DNA of 30,480 nucleotides. It comes from Leptofilum sp050292445 (lineage in GTDB: Bacteria > Chloroflexota > Anaerolineae > Promineifilales > Promineifilaceae). Shown one piece after another: positions 15,175 to 22,543 of this stretch. Location of the stretch: the NCBI GenBank assembly GCA_050292445.1, contig JBNKLQ010000043.1, positions 1 through 30,480 on the forward strand. The letters are read 5' to 3'. The notes beneath the pieces were generated by a model. The model searched no databases. It was not told where the DNA came from and saw nothing but the letters and a program-made list of their open reading frames with translations. Numbering within the stretch: the stretch's first letter is position 1; each line of letters starts with the position of its first letter. The position numbers and the translations under genes were made by a program.

Positions 15175-16059
15175 TCAATTTTGAGGCCAATACACTATGA
15201 CCAAGCCTTCGTCGGAGATACCAACTGTAAAGTAATTAGCAATGGAACCATTATATCGGCCACCATCATATATTGCGGACATGGTTGATGTTGTCGCATC
15301 AATGAGTTGGGTGGCTATAACTCCACCGCTCATATAGATAGCAGAATCACCAGGGATTGGAGCTGTAGCCGCATCTGCGAGTAGACTAGAAACACCAAAC
15401 GCGGCTGCTGTGAGTGGTGGAACAATTGCTTCAGCACCATTCACTATAGCATCCTGGTTAATACTTATCATTGACGGTAGACCCGGAGGCGTATTAAAGA
15501 AAAGATAATTTTCACCAGTAAATGCCCCTGACAAGTAAGTAACAGCCGCATCAGTATACCCAGGACCAATGCCTGCTCCTGGAATTGGAGATAGTATTAA
15601 CTCTCCAAAATCAATTGCTATTCCTACGCCAGCCAAAAACCTTCCAAACTTGTAAAATCCTGAATCCTTTGAAACAGTACTCTGATTCGCTCCAACTGGC
15701 ATTGCATAATGCCAGCCTATTATGTGATTATTCACCACAATTGGAGCTCTAAGAGGGTCCGTTCGATTTGGGTCATTTAACGCCCCCGTTTGTTTCCAAT
15801 CATCTATAATTGCACGTGTAGTCTCTAAATTTACTGGCTTAGAACGATCATATGCATTTGGATCCCCGTTGCACGCTTGTGAATCATCTAGTGGAAGAAC
15901 TGCACAATCAATATGACCGGAGGGGTCTGTGAATCGAAGTGGATTATTGCGAACATAGGAGAATCTGTTGAAACTTTGCGGGTTGGCTGGGTCTGGTACA
16001 ATGATGTCGGGAGACAACCAGCGGTTCGTGTTTGGAAACGACCCCCAAGCCTTGACCGA
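15175..16059 (-). pseudogene. Displaced Rhs C-terminal tail (orphan Rhs-CT, possible toxin tip)
   Basis: The reading frame is open from a stop at 16060-16062. It begins with the end of an Rhs core, SFPNTNRWLSPD, then PANPQSFNRFSYVRNNPLRF and TDPSGH, and continues with about 250 residues of unique C-terminal sequence. In Rhs proteins the core is followed by a variable toxic domain. Here the thousands of residues of YD-repeat core are missing. The only start-like codon (TTG, 16017) lies inside the core motif, so this is a fragment, not a natural gene start. The tail has hydrophobic stretches (FGRFLAGVGIAIDFGELIL, and AIVPPLTAAAFGVSSLLADA). No nuclease or deaminase motif was recognised. AT-rich, without the ACGGCCGT motif. 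Confidence 0.75.
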
Positions 16060-16090
16060 TTACCGAAACTCAAAAGTTAAAACGGTCAAG
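16051..16090. repeat. Inverted repeat at the broken end of the Rhs fragment
   Basis: CTTGACCG (16051-16058) and CGGTCAAG (16083-16090) are perfect inverted copies spanning the point where Rhs homology stops (16060). This is a possible rearrangement or insertion boundary. The rest of the spacer to 16217 shows nothing recognisable. Confidence 0.35.
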
Positions 16091-16217
16091 CCCTAAGCAC
16101 CCTGGGACAATCCTACCCCCTCCTTTCCCTAATCCAACTTGCATACGACGCGCTCTTTTGGTTAAAATGCAACTTAAACCATGACATAACAACACGACAT
16201 CACAAAAGGAAACGGCC

Positions 16218-16898
16218 GTGTCAGAAACTTTATACCAGCTCACTGTTCGCAAAGGACCCAAAGTTGGCGAAACTTTTTTATTAGAAACCATTTCACTCAC
16301 CGTCGGTCGTGACCCGGTCTCAGATATTATTCTGAACGATCCAGAAGTGTCGCGGCAGCACGCCCGCTTCACCCAAACTGATACAGGTTATCAAGTCCAA
16401 GATTTAGGCAGCACCAACGGCACCTTCGTCAATGGGCAGCGTTTGGAGGCCGAGCCGGTTGATTTGCAGCCTGGTTTCACCATCAGCATGGGTAGCGGCG
16501 TCACGCTCGTTTACGATCTTGTGCCGACCGGCAATGCCCTGGCAGAAACAATGGTGGATCAAAGTGGTTTGGGCGAACTGGCACAACAGGCCAACGGCAT
16601 GGATGATGAGGGCGCGGAGTGGGAAGCGGCCGTTCCCAATTTACCTCAATTCGACGATGAGCCAGACCCCCCTGAAGGTTGGGAGCCGGACCCGTCACCA
16701 CCTTTTACTCCCCCACCACCAGCAGCGGCAGTCCCACTGGTCCCCTCCCCGGATGAGGAGGAGGCTGCCAAACAAAAGCGACGCAACACGATTATTGCCG
16801 TTACGGCCGTTATCCTTCTGCTTTGCTGCTGCGGTTTTATTTTATTTATGTATTTTGTAGGTGGTGATTTGCTGCTAGAGGCATTAGGTCTCGTCTAA
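16218..16898 (+). CDS. FHA-domain protein with C-terminal membrane anchor
   Basis: 226 residues. The N-terminal FHA domain (about 6-100) has the full phosphothreonine-binding signature: VGRDPVSDIILNDPEVSRQH, then DLGSTNGTFVNGQRL. A long acidic, Pro-rich linker (about 120-185) leads to a basic stop-transfer (KQKRR) and one helix (about 190-215, with four clustered cysteines, LLCCCGFI) ending at the C-terminus, so the FHA domain faces the cytoplasm. It probably docks phosphorylated Ser/Thr-kinase substrates at the membrane; no kinase is in the window. The start is GTG, with AAAGGA 7 bp upstream. The GTG lies just inside an ACGGCCGT copy. Confidence 0.88.
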   Translation: MSETLYQLTVRKGPKVGETFLLETISLTVGRDPVSDIILNDPEVSRQHARFTQTDTGYQVQDLGSTNGTFVNGQRLEAEPVDLQPGFTISMGSGVTLVYDLVPTGNALAETMVDQSGLGELAQQANGMDDEGAEWEAAVPNLPQFDDEPDPPEGWEPDPSPPFTPPPPAAAVPLVPSPDEEEAAKQKRRNTIIAVTAVILLLCCCGFILFMYFVGGDLLLEALGLV

Positions 16899-16984
16899 GT
16901 AAGCGGCCAACAATAACTCACCTGATTAGAAGGCCGCTTACTTCAAGCCGTCCGCACAATTCCGGTAATTTATTTGCGGACGGC
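16898..16984. repeat. Two consecutive inverted repeats after the FHA gene
   Basis: AGTAAGCGGCC (16898-16908) pairs with GGCCGCTTACT (16932-16942), and GCCGTCCGCA (16947-16956) with TGCGGACGGC (16975-16984). Both are perfect stems of 11 and 10 bp, and the first overlaps the FHA stop. They may act as processing or transcript-end structures between convergent genes. Confidence 0.55.
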
Positions 16985-16997
16985 CACTAAAACAAAA

Positions 16998-17022
16998 ACC
17001 CGACGCCTTTTTAGCGTCGGGT
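16998..17022. terminator. Intrinsic terminator between convergent FHA and YkvA genes
   Basis: ACCCGACGC (16998-17006), loop CTTTTTA, GCGTCGGGT (17014-17022), preceded by AAAA and followed by a T-rich run. Usable in both directions. Confidence 0.7.
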
Positions 17023-17051
17023 CTACATTTTCTATTTAGTAAAGATCAGGT

Positions 17052-17471
17052 TTAAGCCTGGTCTTTTTCTTTTCCAGAAAAATCTGGCTGCGGATCAATA
17101 ATGATTTTTTCGTCAACGTCAGCATCTTTGCTGGCCGAAAAGCCATCGCTTACCCGAATCTGCTCCATGTAGCGAGCTACCACATGGGGTGGGGTCATCT
17201 CAATAAAAACCTTTGCCCCCACCAGCAAAGCCGTCAAATCATCAAGCTGCCCCAAACCGATAAATACGTCAGGCAAAAAATCTACCGGCCAGAGCAAATA
17301 GAGAACGGCCGTAAACGGCACCAGCTTCAAATAAAATGGCACTTCAGGATCGCGTAGCAAATAATAAACCAGGCGAGCCTGCTGCCATGCTTCCCGAAAA
17401 AATCCGGGATCATTACGCTTGCCGGTAATTGTTTCTAAATTCATAAGCGGTTCTTTTTCCTTTCCATCCAT
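17052..17471 (-). CDS. YkvA family / DUF1232 membrane-associated protein
   Basis: 139 residues. The DUF1232 core is about 35-95: LLRDPEVPFYLKLVPFTAVL, then LLWPVDFLPDVFIGLGQLDD and LTALLVGAKVFIE. This motif (P-x-D-x-x-P-D ... G-x-x-D-D) defines YkvA-like proteins of unknown function. The hydrophobic stretch probably associates with the membrane; the C-terminal 35 residues are acidic and poorly conserved. The start at 17471 has an AGGA about 9 bp upstream. An internal Met (residue 10, MNLETI) is an alternative. Confidence 0.85.
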   Translation of the reverse strand: MDGKEKEPLMNLETITGKRNDPGFFREAWQQARLVYYLLRDPEVPFYLKLVPFTAVLYLLWPVDFLPDVFIGLGQLDDLTALLVGAKVFIEMTPPHVVARYMEQIRVSDGFSASKDADVDEKIIIDPQPDFSGKEKDQA

Positions 17472-17497
17472 AAAACAATCCTCAAAAACCAGAAAAA

Positions 17498-17545
17498 ATG
17501 TCCCGAATCATCTGCATCTGCTTGGCTAAAATGATTTTGGGACAT
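17498..17545. terminator. Imperfect hairpin between lipoprotein and YkvA genes
   Basis: ATGTCCC-G-AATCAT (17498-17511) pairs with ATGATT-TT-GGGACAT (17531-17545), giving 13 paired bases with a small internal loop. On the minus strand it follows the lipoprotein stop (17606) by about 60 bp and precedes the YkvA gene, so it may be a terminator or attenuator. Confidence 0.45.
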
Positions 17546-17605
17546 CTACTTCCCGGTCGGTAAACCATACGATCTAAGATAACAAAGGTTGCACTTTAAG
17601 CACCA

Positions 17606-18892
17606 TTATTCCTGGCTACGCACATAATCAGCCATTCTGGGCAAAATTGGCCCAATATCATACGGTCCCCACTGAGAGACTGGCCCCGCCGTAAAAACCG
17701 TAAAGCCCAATACATAACTGTCCTGGCGCACACCAGCATCATACCATGCCAACTGATTGATGAATGCGTCTACGCCGTTGCTACCCCAACCCTGGTCCAC
17801 AGCATACGATTGAAAATCGGCCCATCCTTTGCCAGGTGGTCCCGGCCGGTTACCCAAAATGCCATCGATCCCTGCCTCTGAAATTACCAAGGGAATGGCC
17901 AGACCACGGGGAAGCAGGAGCTCCTCATAGAACCAGCGGTAACGAAAGGTGAGCGACCCACGATCGTCATGATAGGGGTAGCCAGGCAAAGCACTACCGT
18001 ACCCTTCAGTCATCACTGGGGCACTGTACTCATGCAAAGTTAAAATGCCCCCGTATTGCATGGCAGTTTCAATGGCTGGAATAAACAGGGCAAACTCTTC
18101 GATCTCTGGCACACCGGCAGCAAAGCCACCAATAGCCGCTCGGAACCCATACCGAGCCAGTTCCCGCACGCGTTCTTGCTCAAACCGTGCATACCAAGCC
18201 ATACGATCCATGCCAGGATCAGGTTCATTCCAGCCTTCCCAAAAATCGACGGCTGGATTGAGCTGGTATTGGCGCAACTGAGACTGTACGTAGCGGCGGG
18301 CAGCTTCTTCGGGATTGCCACCATAATCTTGGTTAATGTCGTCACGGCGGGCCACAATAATCGTGTTTGGCGAGATGCTTTCTACTTCTGCTAAATAGCC
18401 AAAATCGTCCACCCCTTTGATAACAGCGGGGTGTGCCTGACGCACAAATTCCATAATGCGTCTATCATTATTGGCAATAACATGAATACTTAGCTTGCTT
18501 CGGTTGGGGTCTCCTTGCAAGTAAGGTGGAATCCCACCACCACCAATGGGTGTTGCCGCAGGGATCGGTGTCTCAGTCGGGGTGTTCGATGGGGTTGGCG
18601 TGGGGGTACGCGTGGGCGTGCGCGTCGGGAAAATGGGCGTGCTGCTGGGTGTTAGCGTGGGGCTTAAGGGGGAATTATCAGCAAAATTCAGACGCGGATC
18701 AATGGTGACGGTAGCTGGCAGTGGTGTAAACGTTGGCGGAACCGCCATGGCCAATGATTCTTCCTGCATTTGGGGCAGCAAAATAGGGGCAGCCAGCGTA
18801 GGCAAAGGGGACTGCTCAACACAGGCAGCCTGGGTGAGCAGCAAGATCAAACAGCACAAAAACAGCAGTTTGCCAGATTTTGTTATGAGCAT
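17606..18892 (-). CDS. Lipoprotein with clan-A glycoside-hydrolase-like domain
   Basis: 428 residues. A lipobox (LLTQAAC, Cys24) is followed by a Thr/Pro-rich linker (about 50-115) and then a TIM-barrel-like domain (about 130-428). WEGWNEPDP (Glu223) and VISEAGIDG (Glu339) match the acid/base and nucleophile glutamates at the ends of strands 4 and 7 in GH-A clan enzymes (GH5, GH39 and relatives). The fold and residues suggest a surface-anchored glycan hydrolase or binding protein; the substrate is unknown. The promoter at 18929-18900 puts the transcript start on the ATG, and there is no Shine-Dalgarno. Confidence 0.8.
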   Translation of the reverse strand: MLITKSGKLLFLCCLILLLTQAACVEQSPLPTLAAPILLPQMQEESLAMAVPPTFTPLPATVTIDPRLNFADNSPLSPTLTPSSTPIFPTRTPTRTPTPTPSNTPTETPIPAATPIGGGGIPPYLQGDPNRSKLSIHVIANNDRRIMEFVRQAHPAVIKGVDDFGYLAEVESISPNTIIVARRDDINQDYGGNPEEAARRYVQSQLRQYQLNPAVDFWEGWNEPDPGMDRMAWYARFEQERVRELARYGFRAAIGGFAAGVPEIEEFALFIPAIETAMQYGGILTLHEYSAPVMTEGYGSALPGYPYHDDRGSLTFRYRWFYEELLLPRGLAIPLVISEAGIDGILGNRPGPPGKGWADFQSYAVDQGWGSNGVDAFINQLAWYDAGVRQDSYVLGFTVFTAGPVSQWGPYDIGPILPRMADYVRSQE

Positions 18893-18899
18893 GGCGGCT

Positions 18900-18929
18900 A
18901 TGATACCACTCTATTTTGGTTTATGTCAA
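18900..18929 (-). promoter_or_regulatory. Strong sigma-70-like promoter, leaderless
   Basis: On the minus strand TTGACA (18929-18924) and TATCAT (18905-18900) are 18 bp apart. The -10 ends 8 bp before the lipoprotein ATG at 18892, so the mRNA would start at about the start codon. Confidence 0.6.
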
Positions 18930-19035
18930 CATTAAGGTTTGGCAGATTTTCTACGGCCGTTCTTGCACCTACCCAACTGAATGTTACAATTTCTGCGCTT
19001 GGTGGCCAATAGCTGCCAATTGATAGAGGAAGAGA

Positions 19036-19869
19036 ATGTTCATTGTATTAATCCTAAAATTCGCGATAGTAGCCGCATTTTTATACATGTTTTGGCGACG
19101 GCCGTCTTTAACCTGGGGTGTTGGTCTGCTTACCGTGACCTCCGCCATACTGCTAGACACTTTCCTGGGCACGTTCAACCGGGATGATATGCTGGCTCAG
19201 TTTGGCTTTTTCTTCTACGTCATTGCCGGTCTGCTAATCGGCGGCGCGGCTTACTGGCTGTTTAGCTTGTTTCAACCTATTCAGGCCTTAGTAGTAAGAG
19301 AAGGACCGGTTGCCACAGGAACGGCCGTTACTCCCAACCCCGCCACGCCACCACAACCCACAATAGGCACCATTCAGTTCTCCCCCGGCACCGATGCCAC
19401 GGGCACCGCCTTTGACCGGCAAATGATTTACGAAGAAATTCGTGACCGGCTGGGACGTGAGGATGTGCTGGACTTGCTGTTTGACCTGGGCATCCAGGAA
19501 AATAAAGTGATGAATCTACAGCAGGATATGCAACAGCTCATCATTAATTTGATGGAGCTGACAGAGCAGCGTGGCCAAACCGGGCAGCTGGCGCTGGCTG
19601 TCGAACGCATCTTGACCCCACCTGCTCCAGAAACATTGCCCCGCCTGGAAAAAATTTCGTTAGAATCCCCCCCCACCATTTTGCGGCACTATTTGTTGGC
19701 TCACTACGATTTGGAAAAGCTGCAGAAAACGGCCGTTACCCTCGGCGTCGATTGGGAACAGCTCACCATGACCAATAAAAAATCCAAAGTGCGCGATCTG
19801 TTACATTATCTGTACCGTCGCAACCGCATTGATGAACTGATCGATCTGATGCAGGTCAACGCCTCATAA
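19036..19869 (+). CDS. Membrane protein with two effector-associated (death-like) domains
   Basis: 277 residues: about three N-terminal helices (about 1-19, 26-46, 57-80), a Thr/Pro-rich linker, and two repeated helical domains in the cytoplasm at about 127-193 and 213-272. The second (LLAHYDLEKLQKTAVTLGVD, then KSKVRDLLHYLYRRNRIDEL) follows the effector-associated domain 7 pattern: L-x-x-x-L-x-x-x-LG-x-D ... K-x-x-x-L-x-x-YL-x-R-x-R-x-x-EL. The first (YEEIRDRLGREDVLDLLFDL onward) looks like a diverged sister. Such domains mediate homotypic interactions in bacterial conflict and signalling systems with NLR-like, protease or TIR partners. It is 13 bp from the next gene; the two form an operon. 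Assignment is by pattern only. Confidence 0.65.
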   Translation: MFIVLILKFAIVAAFLYMFWRRPSLTWGVGLLTVTSAILLDTFLGTFNRDDMLAQFGFFFYVIAGLLIGGAAYWLFSLFQPIQALVVREGPVATGTAVTPNPATPPQPTIGTIQFSPGTDATGTAFDRQMIYEEIRDRLGREDVLDLLFDLGIQENKVMNLQQDMQQLIINLMELTEQRGQTGQLALAVERILTPPAPETLPRLEKISLESPPTILRHYLLAHYDLEKLQKTAVTLGVDWEQLTMTNKKSKVRDLLHYLYRRNRIDELIDLMQVNAS

Positions 19870-19882
19870 AGGAAGCTGAAAC

Positions 19883-20647
19883 ATGACACGGTTGTCGAAG
19901 AGCTGGCTTATTCTCATTACTTTGTTGTTGGGAATATTGGTTGGTGTGGGAACGGCCGTTGCCCAAACAGACAACGAGTTAGACCTTGGCTTGAGTCGAG
20001 ATTTCGGCACTGGCATTGGCAACAACATCCAGGGAACCTTCTCCTTTCGCGTCTCTGGGCCAGATGATTTAGCCACCGTTACCTTTTATATTGATGACCA
20101 AATTGTGGCAGAAGACAATGAGGCACCCTTCCGTCATCAATTTAAAACAGAAGCGTATCCGCTGGGTGTCCACACCCTCCGGGCGACTGGCCTTACCCAA
20201 GACGGCCGTGAACTCAGCTCCAACAGCCTCACCCGTAACTTCATTTCTGGCAGCAGCGCCGGACGCACCACACTCTACATTGTCATACCCATTCTCATCA
20301 TTGCCATTGGCGGACGACTCCTCAGCTCATGGATTACCAATCGGGGACGCAACAAGAGCCAAGGGCAGTCCGAGATAAATGTGCACGGTCCCTTTGGTGG
20401 CACCATTTGTCCTAAATGCAACAAACCGTTTGCCCGTCACATCTGGGGATTTAACCTGGTTGTAGGCAAATATGATCGCTGCCCGCACTGCGGAAAGTGG
20501 AGTTTGGTGCGCGCCATGCCTCCCGATGTGCTGGATGCGTCCGTAGAGGCCATGCAGCAAGCCAAAACCACACAAGAAAAATCCACCGACACCAACGACG
20601 AAGATCGCTGGCGCAAACGCCTCGACGACTCCAAATTTGACAGCTAA
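19883..20647 (+). CDS. Ig-like/TM/zinc-ribbon membrane protein
   Basis: 254 residues. Signal peptide (about 8-27, ending AVAQ), an exported Ig-like domain (about 45-120: TVTFYIDDQIV, then APFRHQFKTEAYPLGVHTLR), one helix (about 129-147), and a cytoplasmic tail with a four-cysteine zinc ribbon, CPKC (176-179) and CPHC (200-203), then a charged tail. It follows the effector-associated-domain protein by 13 bp with GGAAG upstream of the ATG. It may sense something outside and relay it to the zinc-ribbon side, but no family function is known to me. Confidence 0.8.
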   Translation: MTRLSKSWLILITLLLGILVGVGTAVAQTDNELDLGLSRDFGTGIGNNIQGTFSFRVSGPDDLATVTFYIDDQIVAEDNEAPFRHQFKTEAYPLGVHTLRATGLTQDGRELSSNSLTRNFISGSSAGRTTLYIVIPILIIAIGGRLLSSWITNRGRNKSQGQSEINVHGPFGGTICPKCNKPFARHIWGFNLVVGKYDRCPHCGKWSLVRAMPPDVLDASVEAMQQAKTTQEKSTDTNDEDRWRKRLDDSKFDS

Positions 20648-20656
20648 CCTGCTGCC

Positions 20657-20688
20657 CACTGATTACTGAAAACTGAATACTGACTACC
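20657..20688. repeat. ACTGATTACTGAA-type intergenic repeat
   Basis: ACTGATTACTGAAAACTGA followed by ATACTGACTAC. Built from the same words as the longer arrays at 24702 and 27200. It lies just after the zinc-ribbon gene. Confidence 0.6.
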
Positions 20689-20799
20689 GATAGTCCTCCT
20701 GTCATGGGGGTAATATCCCATTTATTTCTCTATGGAAATTTTATATTATAAGAAGTGTAAGGCTGAATTGCTTTTCAACTCGTTTTCCTCCTCCTTCCT

Positions 20800-20829
20800 G
20801 CTCCGGGTACTCCCCGGAGCTTTTTTTTT
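20800..20829 (+). terminator. Intrinsic terminator
   Basis: GCTCCGGG, loop TACTC, CCCGGAGC and then nine T: a textbook rho-independent terminator on the plus strand for the 19036-20647 operon. The remaining gene-free DNA around it (20689-20935) shows nothing else. Confidence 0.92.
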
Positions 20830-20935
20830 GCCCCACCCCTTTTGCGCTTGCCAGCCATATTCTGTAGGCAACTCTATCCATTCAACCCTGACAAAATCAC
20901 TAACCAAAACAGCACCTTAAAAGTTGGATCGGTAC

Positions 20936-20998
20936 TTCACTTTATGTTGGCTTTGGTGTATACTGTGGCCTATTGTGGTTAAAAGTGGGGCAATGTGG
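20936..20998 (+). promoter_or_regulatory. dcw promoter with MraZ operator
   Basis: TTCACT (20936-20941), 17 bp, TATACT (20959-20964). Right over the expected start lie four GTGG boxes at 20965, 20975, 20985 and 20995, exactly 10 bp apart. MraZ is known to bind GTGG/TGGG-containing direct repeats with this spacing upstream of its own gene, so autoregulation of the cluster is likely. Confidence 0.75.
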
Positions 20999-21083
20999 TG
21001 CAAAATAGCACAAATATCCCGGAAATCTATGCTAAAATGGGGCAATAAGAACAACTGTTCTAATTTTTAACCAAACGGTACTC

Positions 21084-21509
21084 ATGTTTTTAGGCGAATA
21101 CACACACACCATCGACAGCAAAGGCCGGATCACTATTCCGGCAAAATTCCGCAACCTGCTGGCTGGCGGATTGGTGGTGACGCGCGGCTTCGACCAAAAC
21201 CTGATGCTGTTCCCCATGGATGGCTGGCAAGAGCTGGCTGAACGCATTGCCCAACGGCCGTTATCAGATGAAGATGTACGGGCCTTCCGGCGGCGTGTTT
21301 TTTCCGGAGCGGTTGATTTGGTGCCGGACCGCCAGGGGCGAATTTTGCTGCCCCCCTACCTGCGCGAATTTGCCCAGATCGACGGGGATGTGGTCATCTC
21401 CGGCATGTTTAACTACCTGGAACTGTGGAGCAGCGAGGCGTGGAGCGCCGTCCGCGAAGACATCGAAAGCGATGGTGACGCCGCCCGCTGGGAAGATTTG
21501 GGTATCTGA
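21084..21509 (+). CDS. mraZ: Transcriptional regulator MraZ
   Basis: 141 residues with two SpoVT-AbrB-like halves: MFLGEYTHTIDSKGRITIPA at the N-terminus with KFRNLL, and DLVPDRQGRILLPPYLREFA (about 77-96) in the second half. It forms rings and binds the GTGG repeats upstream, controlling the dcw operon. It is the first gene of the cluster; rsmH begins 20 bp later. The ATG has no strong Shine-Dalgarno. Normal length for the family. Confidence 0.97.
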   Translation: MFLGEYTHTIDSKGRITIPAKFRNLLAGGLVVTRGFDQNLMLFPMDGWQELAERIAQRPLSDEDVRAFRRRVFSGAVDLVPDRQGRILLPPYLREFAQIDGDVVISGMFNYLELWSSEAWSAVREDIESDGDAARWEDLGI

Positions 21510-21529
21510 TAGCGTTTTCAGGTAACCAT

Positions 21530-22450
21530 ATGAACAATTATTCCCACATCCCGGTTCTATTCGACGAAGTGCTAGGCCTGTTGCAGCCACAGCCAAACGG
21601 CCGTTACATCGATGGCACCGTAGGGGCAGGGGGTCACACGGCTGGACTACTGCAAAAATCTGCGCCCTCAGGGCGCGTTTTGGTCTTTGACAAAGATGCA
21701 GAAGCGATTGCTTTTGCCCAGAAACAGCTAAAATCGTTTGGCGACCGGGTCACCTATGTTCATGCTAGCTACGCCGAAATGGGCAGCCTGGCTCCGGCCC
21801 ACGATTTTGCCCAGGTCAATGGTATCTTGCTAGACCTGGGCTTGTCTTCCCGCCAGTTAGACGATGCCCAACGCGGCTTTTCCTTTATGAAGGAAGGCCC
21901 CCTGGATATGCGTTTTGATACATCCCAGGGAGAAACGGCCGCAGATTTAATTAACAATTTAGAGGAAGCTGCCCTGGTCGACATTTTTTGGCGCTACGGT
22001 GAGGAAAAAAGCAGTCGCAAGATTGCCCGGATGATTGTGGCCGAACGGCCGTTCACCACCACCACCCAACTCGCTGAAAAGATTGCCCAAACGGTACGCC
22101 GTCGCAGCCGCATTCATCCCGCCACCCAGACATTCCAGGCGCTGCGTATCGCCGTGAACCGGGAATTAGAAACGGTTGAAACTGGAGTGATGGCGGCGTT
22201 AGAATTGCTGAGGCCAAACGGCCGTTTGGCGGTGATCAGCTTCCATTCATTGGAAGATCGCTTTGTCAAGCAAACCTTTCGCAACCTGAGCAAAGATTGC
22301 ATCTGCCCGCCAGACCAGCCAATTTGCACCTGCGGCGGCGAGGCCAAATTTCGGCTCATCACCCGTAAAGCGGTACAGGCTTCGGCCGAGGAAATCGCTC
22401 AAAACAGCCGCAGCCGCAGCGCCCGGTTGAGGGTAATTGAAAGGAAGTAA
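21530..22450 (+). CDS. rsmH: 16S rRNA (cytosine1402-N4)-methyltransferase RsmH (MraW)
   Basis: 306 residues with family blocks HIPVLFDEVLGLL, YIDGTVGAGGHTAGLL (SAM-binding motif I), ILLDLGLSSRQLDDAQRGFS, PLDMRFD and ISFHSLEDRFVKQTF. It methylates N4 of C1402 in 16S rRNA using S-adenosylmethionine. Two CxC/CP motifs near the end (CICPPDQPICTCGG) are usual for the family. Second gene of the cluster, 20 bp after mraZ, with an AGGT upstream of the ATG. Confidence 0.97.
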   Translation: MNNYSHIPVLFDEVLGLLQPQPNGRYIDGTVGAGGHTAGLLQKSAPSGRVLVFDKDAEAIAFAQKQLKSFGDRVTYVHASYAEMGSLAPAHDFAQVNGILLDLGLSSRQLDDAQRGFSFMKEGPLDMRFDTSQGETAADLINNLEEAALVDIFWRYGEEKSSRKIARMIVAERPFTTTTQLAEKIAQTVRRRSRIHPATQTFQALRIAVNRELETVETGVMAALELLRPNGRLAVISFHSLEDRFVKQTFRNLSKDCICPPDQPICTCGGEAKFRLITRKAVQASAEEIAQNSRSRSARLRVIERK

Positions 22451-22464
22451 GAAGTATGCAGGTA

Positions 22465-22532
22465 GCAAGTTGCAAGTTACCTTCGGGAACAACGATCTGC
22501 AACTTGCCACATGCAACTTGCAAACTTGCACA
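22465..22532. repeat. Self-complementary GCAAGTTGC/GCAACTTGC repeat
   Basis: GCAAGTTGC (22465-22473) can pair with GCAACTTGC at 22499-22507 or 22513-22521. This repetitive, foldable spacer between rsmH and ftsL is a second repeat family beside the ACTGA words, used in the same way at a dcw junction. Confidence 0.6.
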
Positions 22533-22543
22533 CTGTATAGATT

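Noticed and set aside
15175..16017. Rhs tail as a complete gene starting at TTG 16017
   Set aside because: The TTG is the Leu of the RWLSPD core motif and in-frame core residues continue upstream to 16059, so it is a fragment and not a true start.
20732..20920. Small plus-strand frame across the 20800 terminator
   Set aside because: It translates the terminator hairpin and T-run and has no ribosome-binding site.
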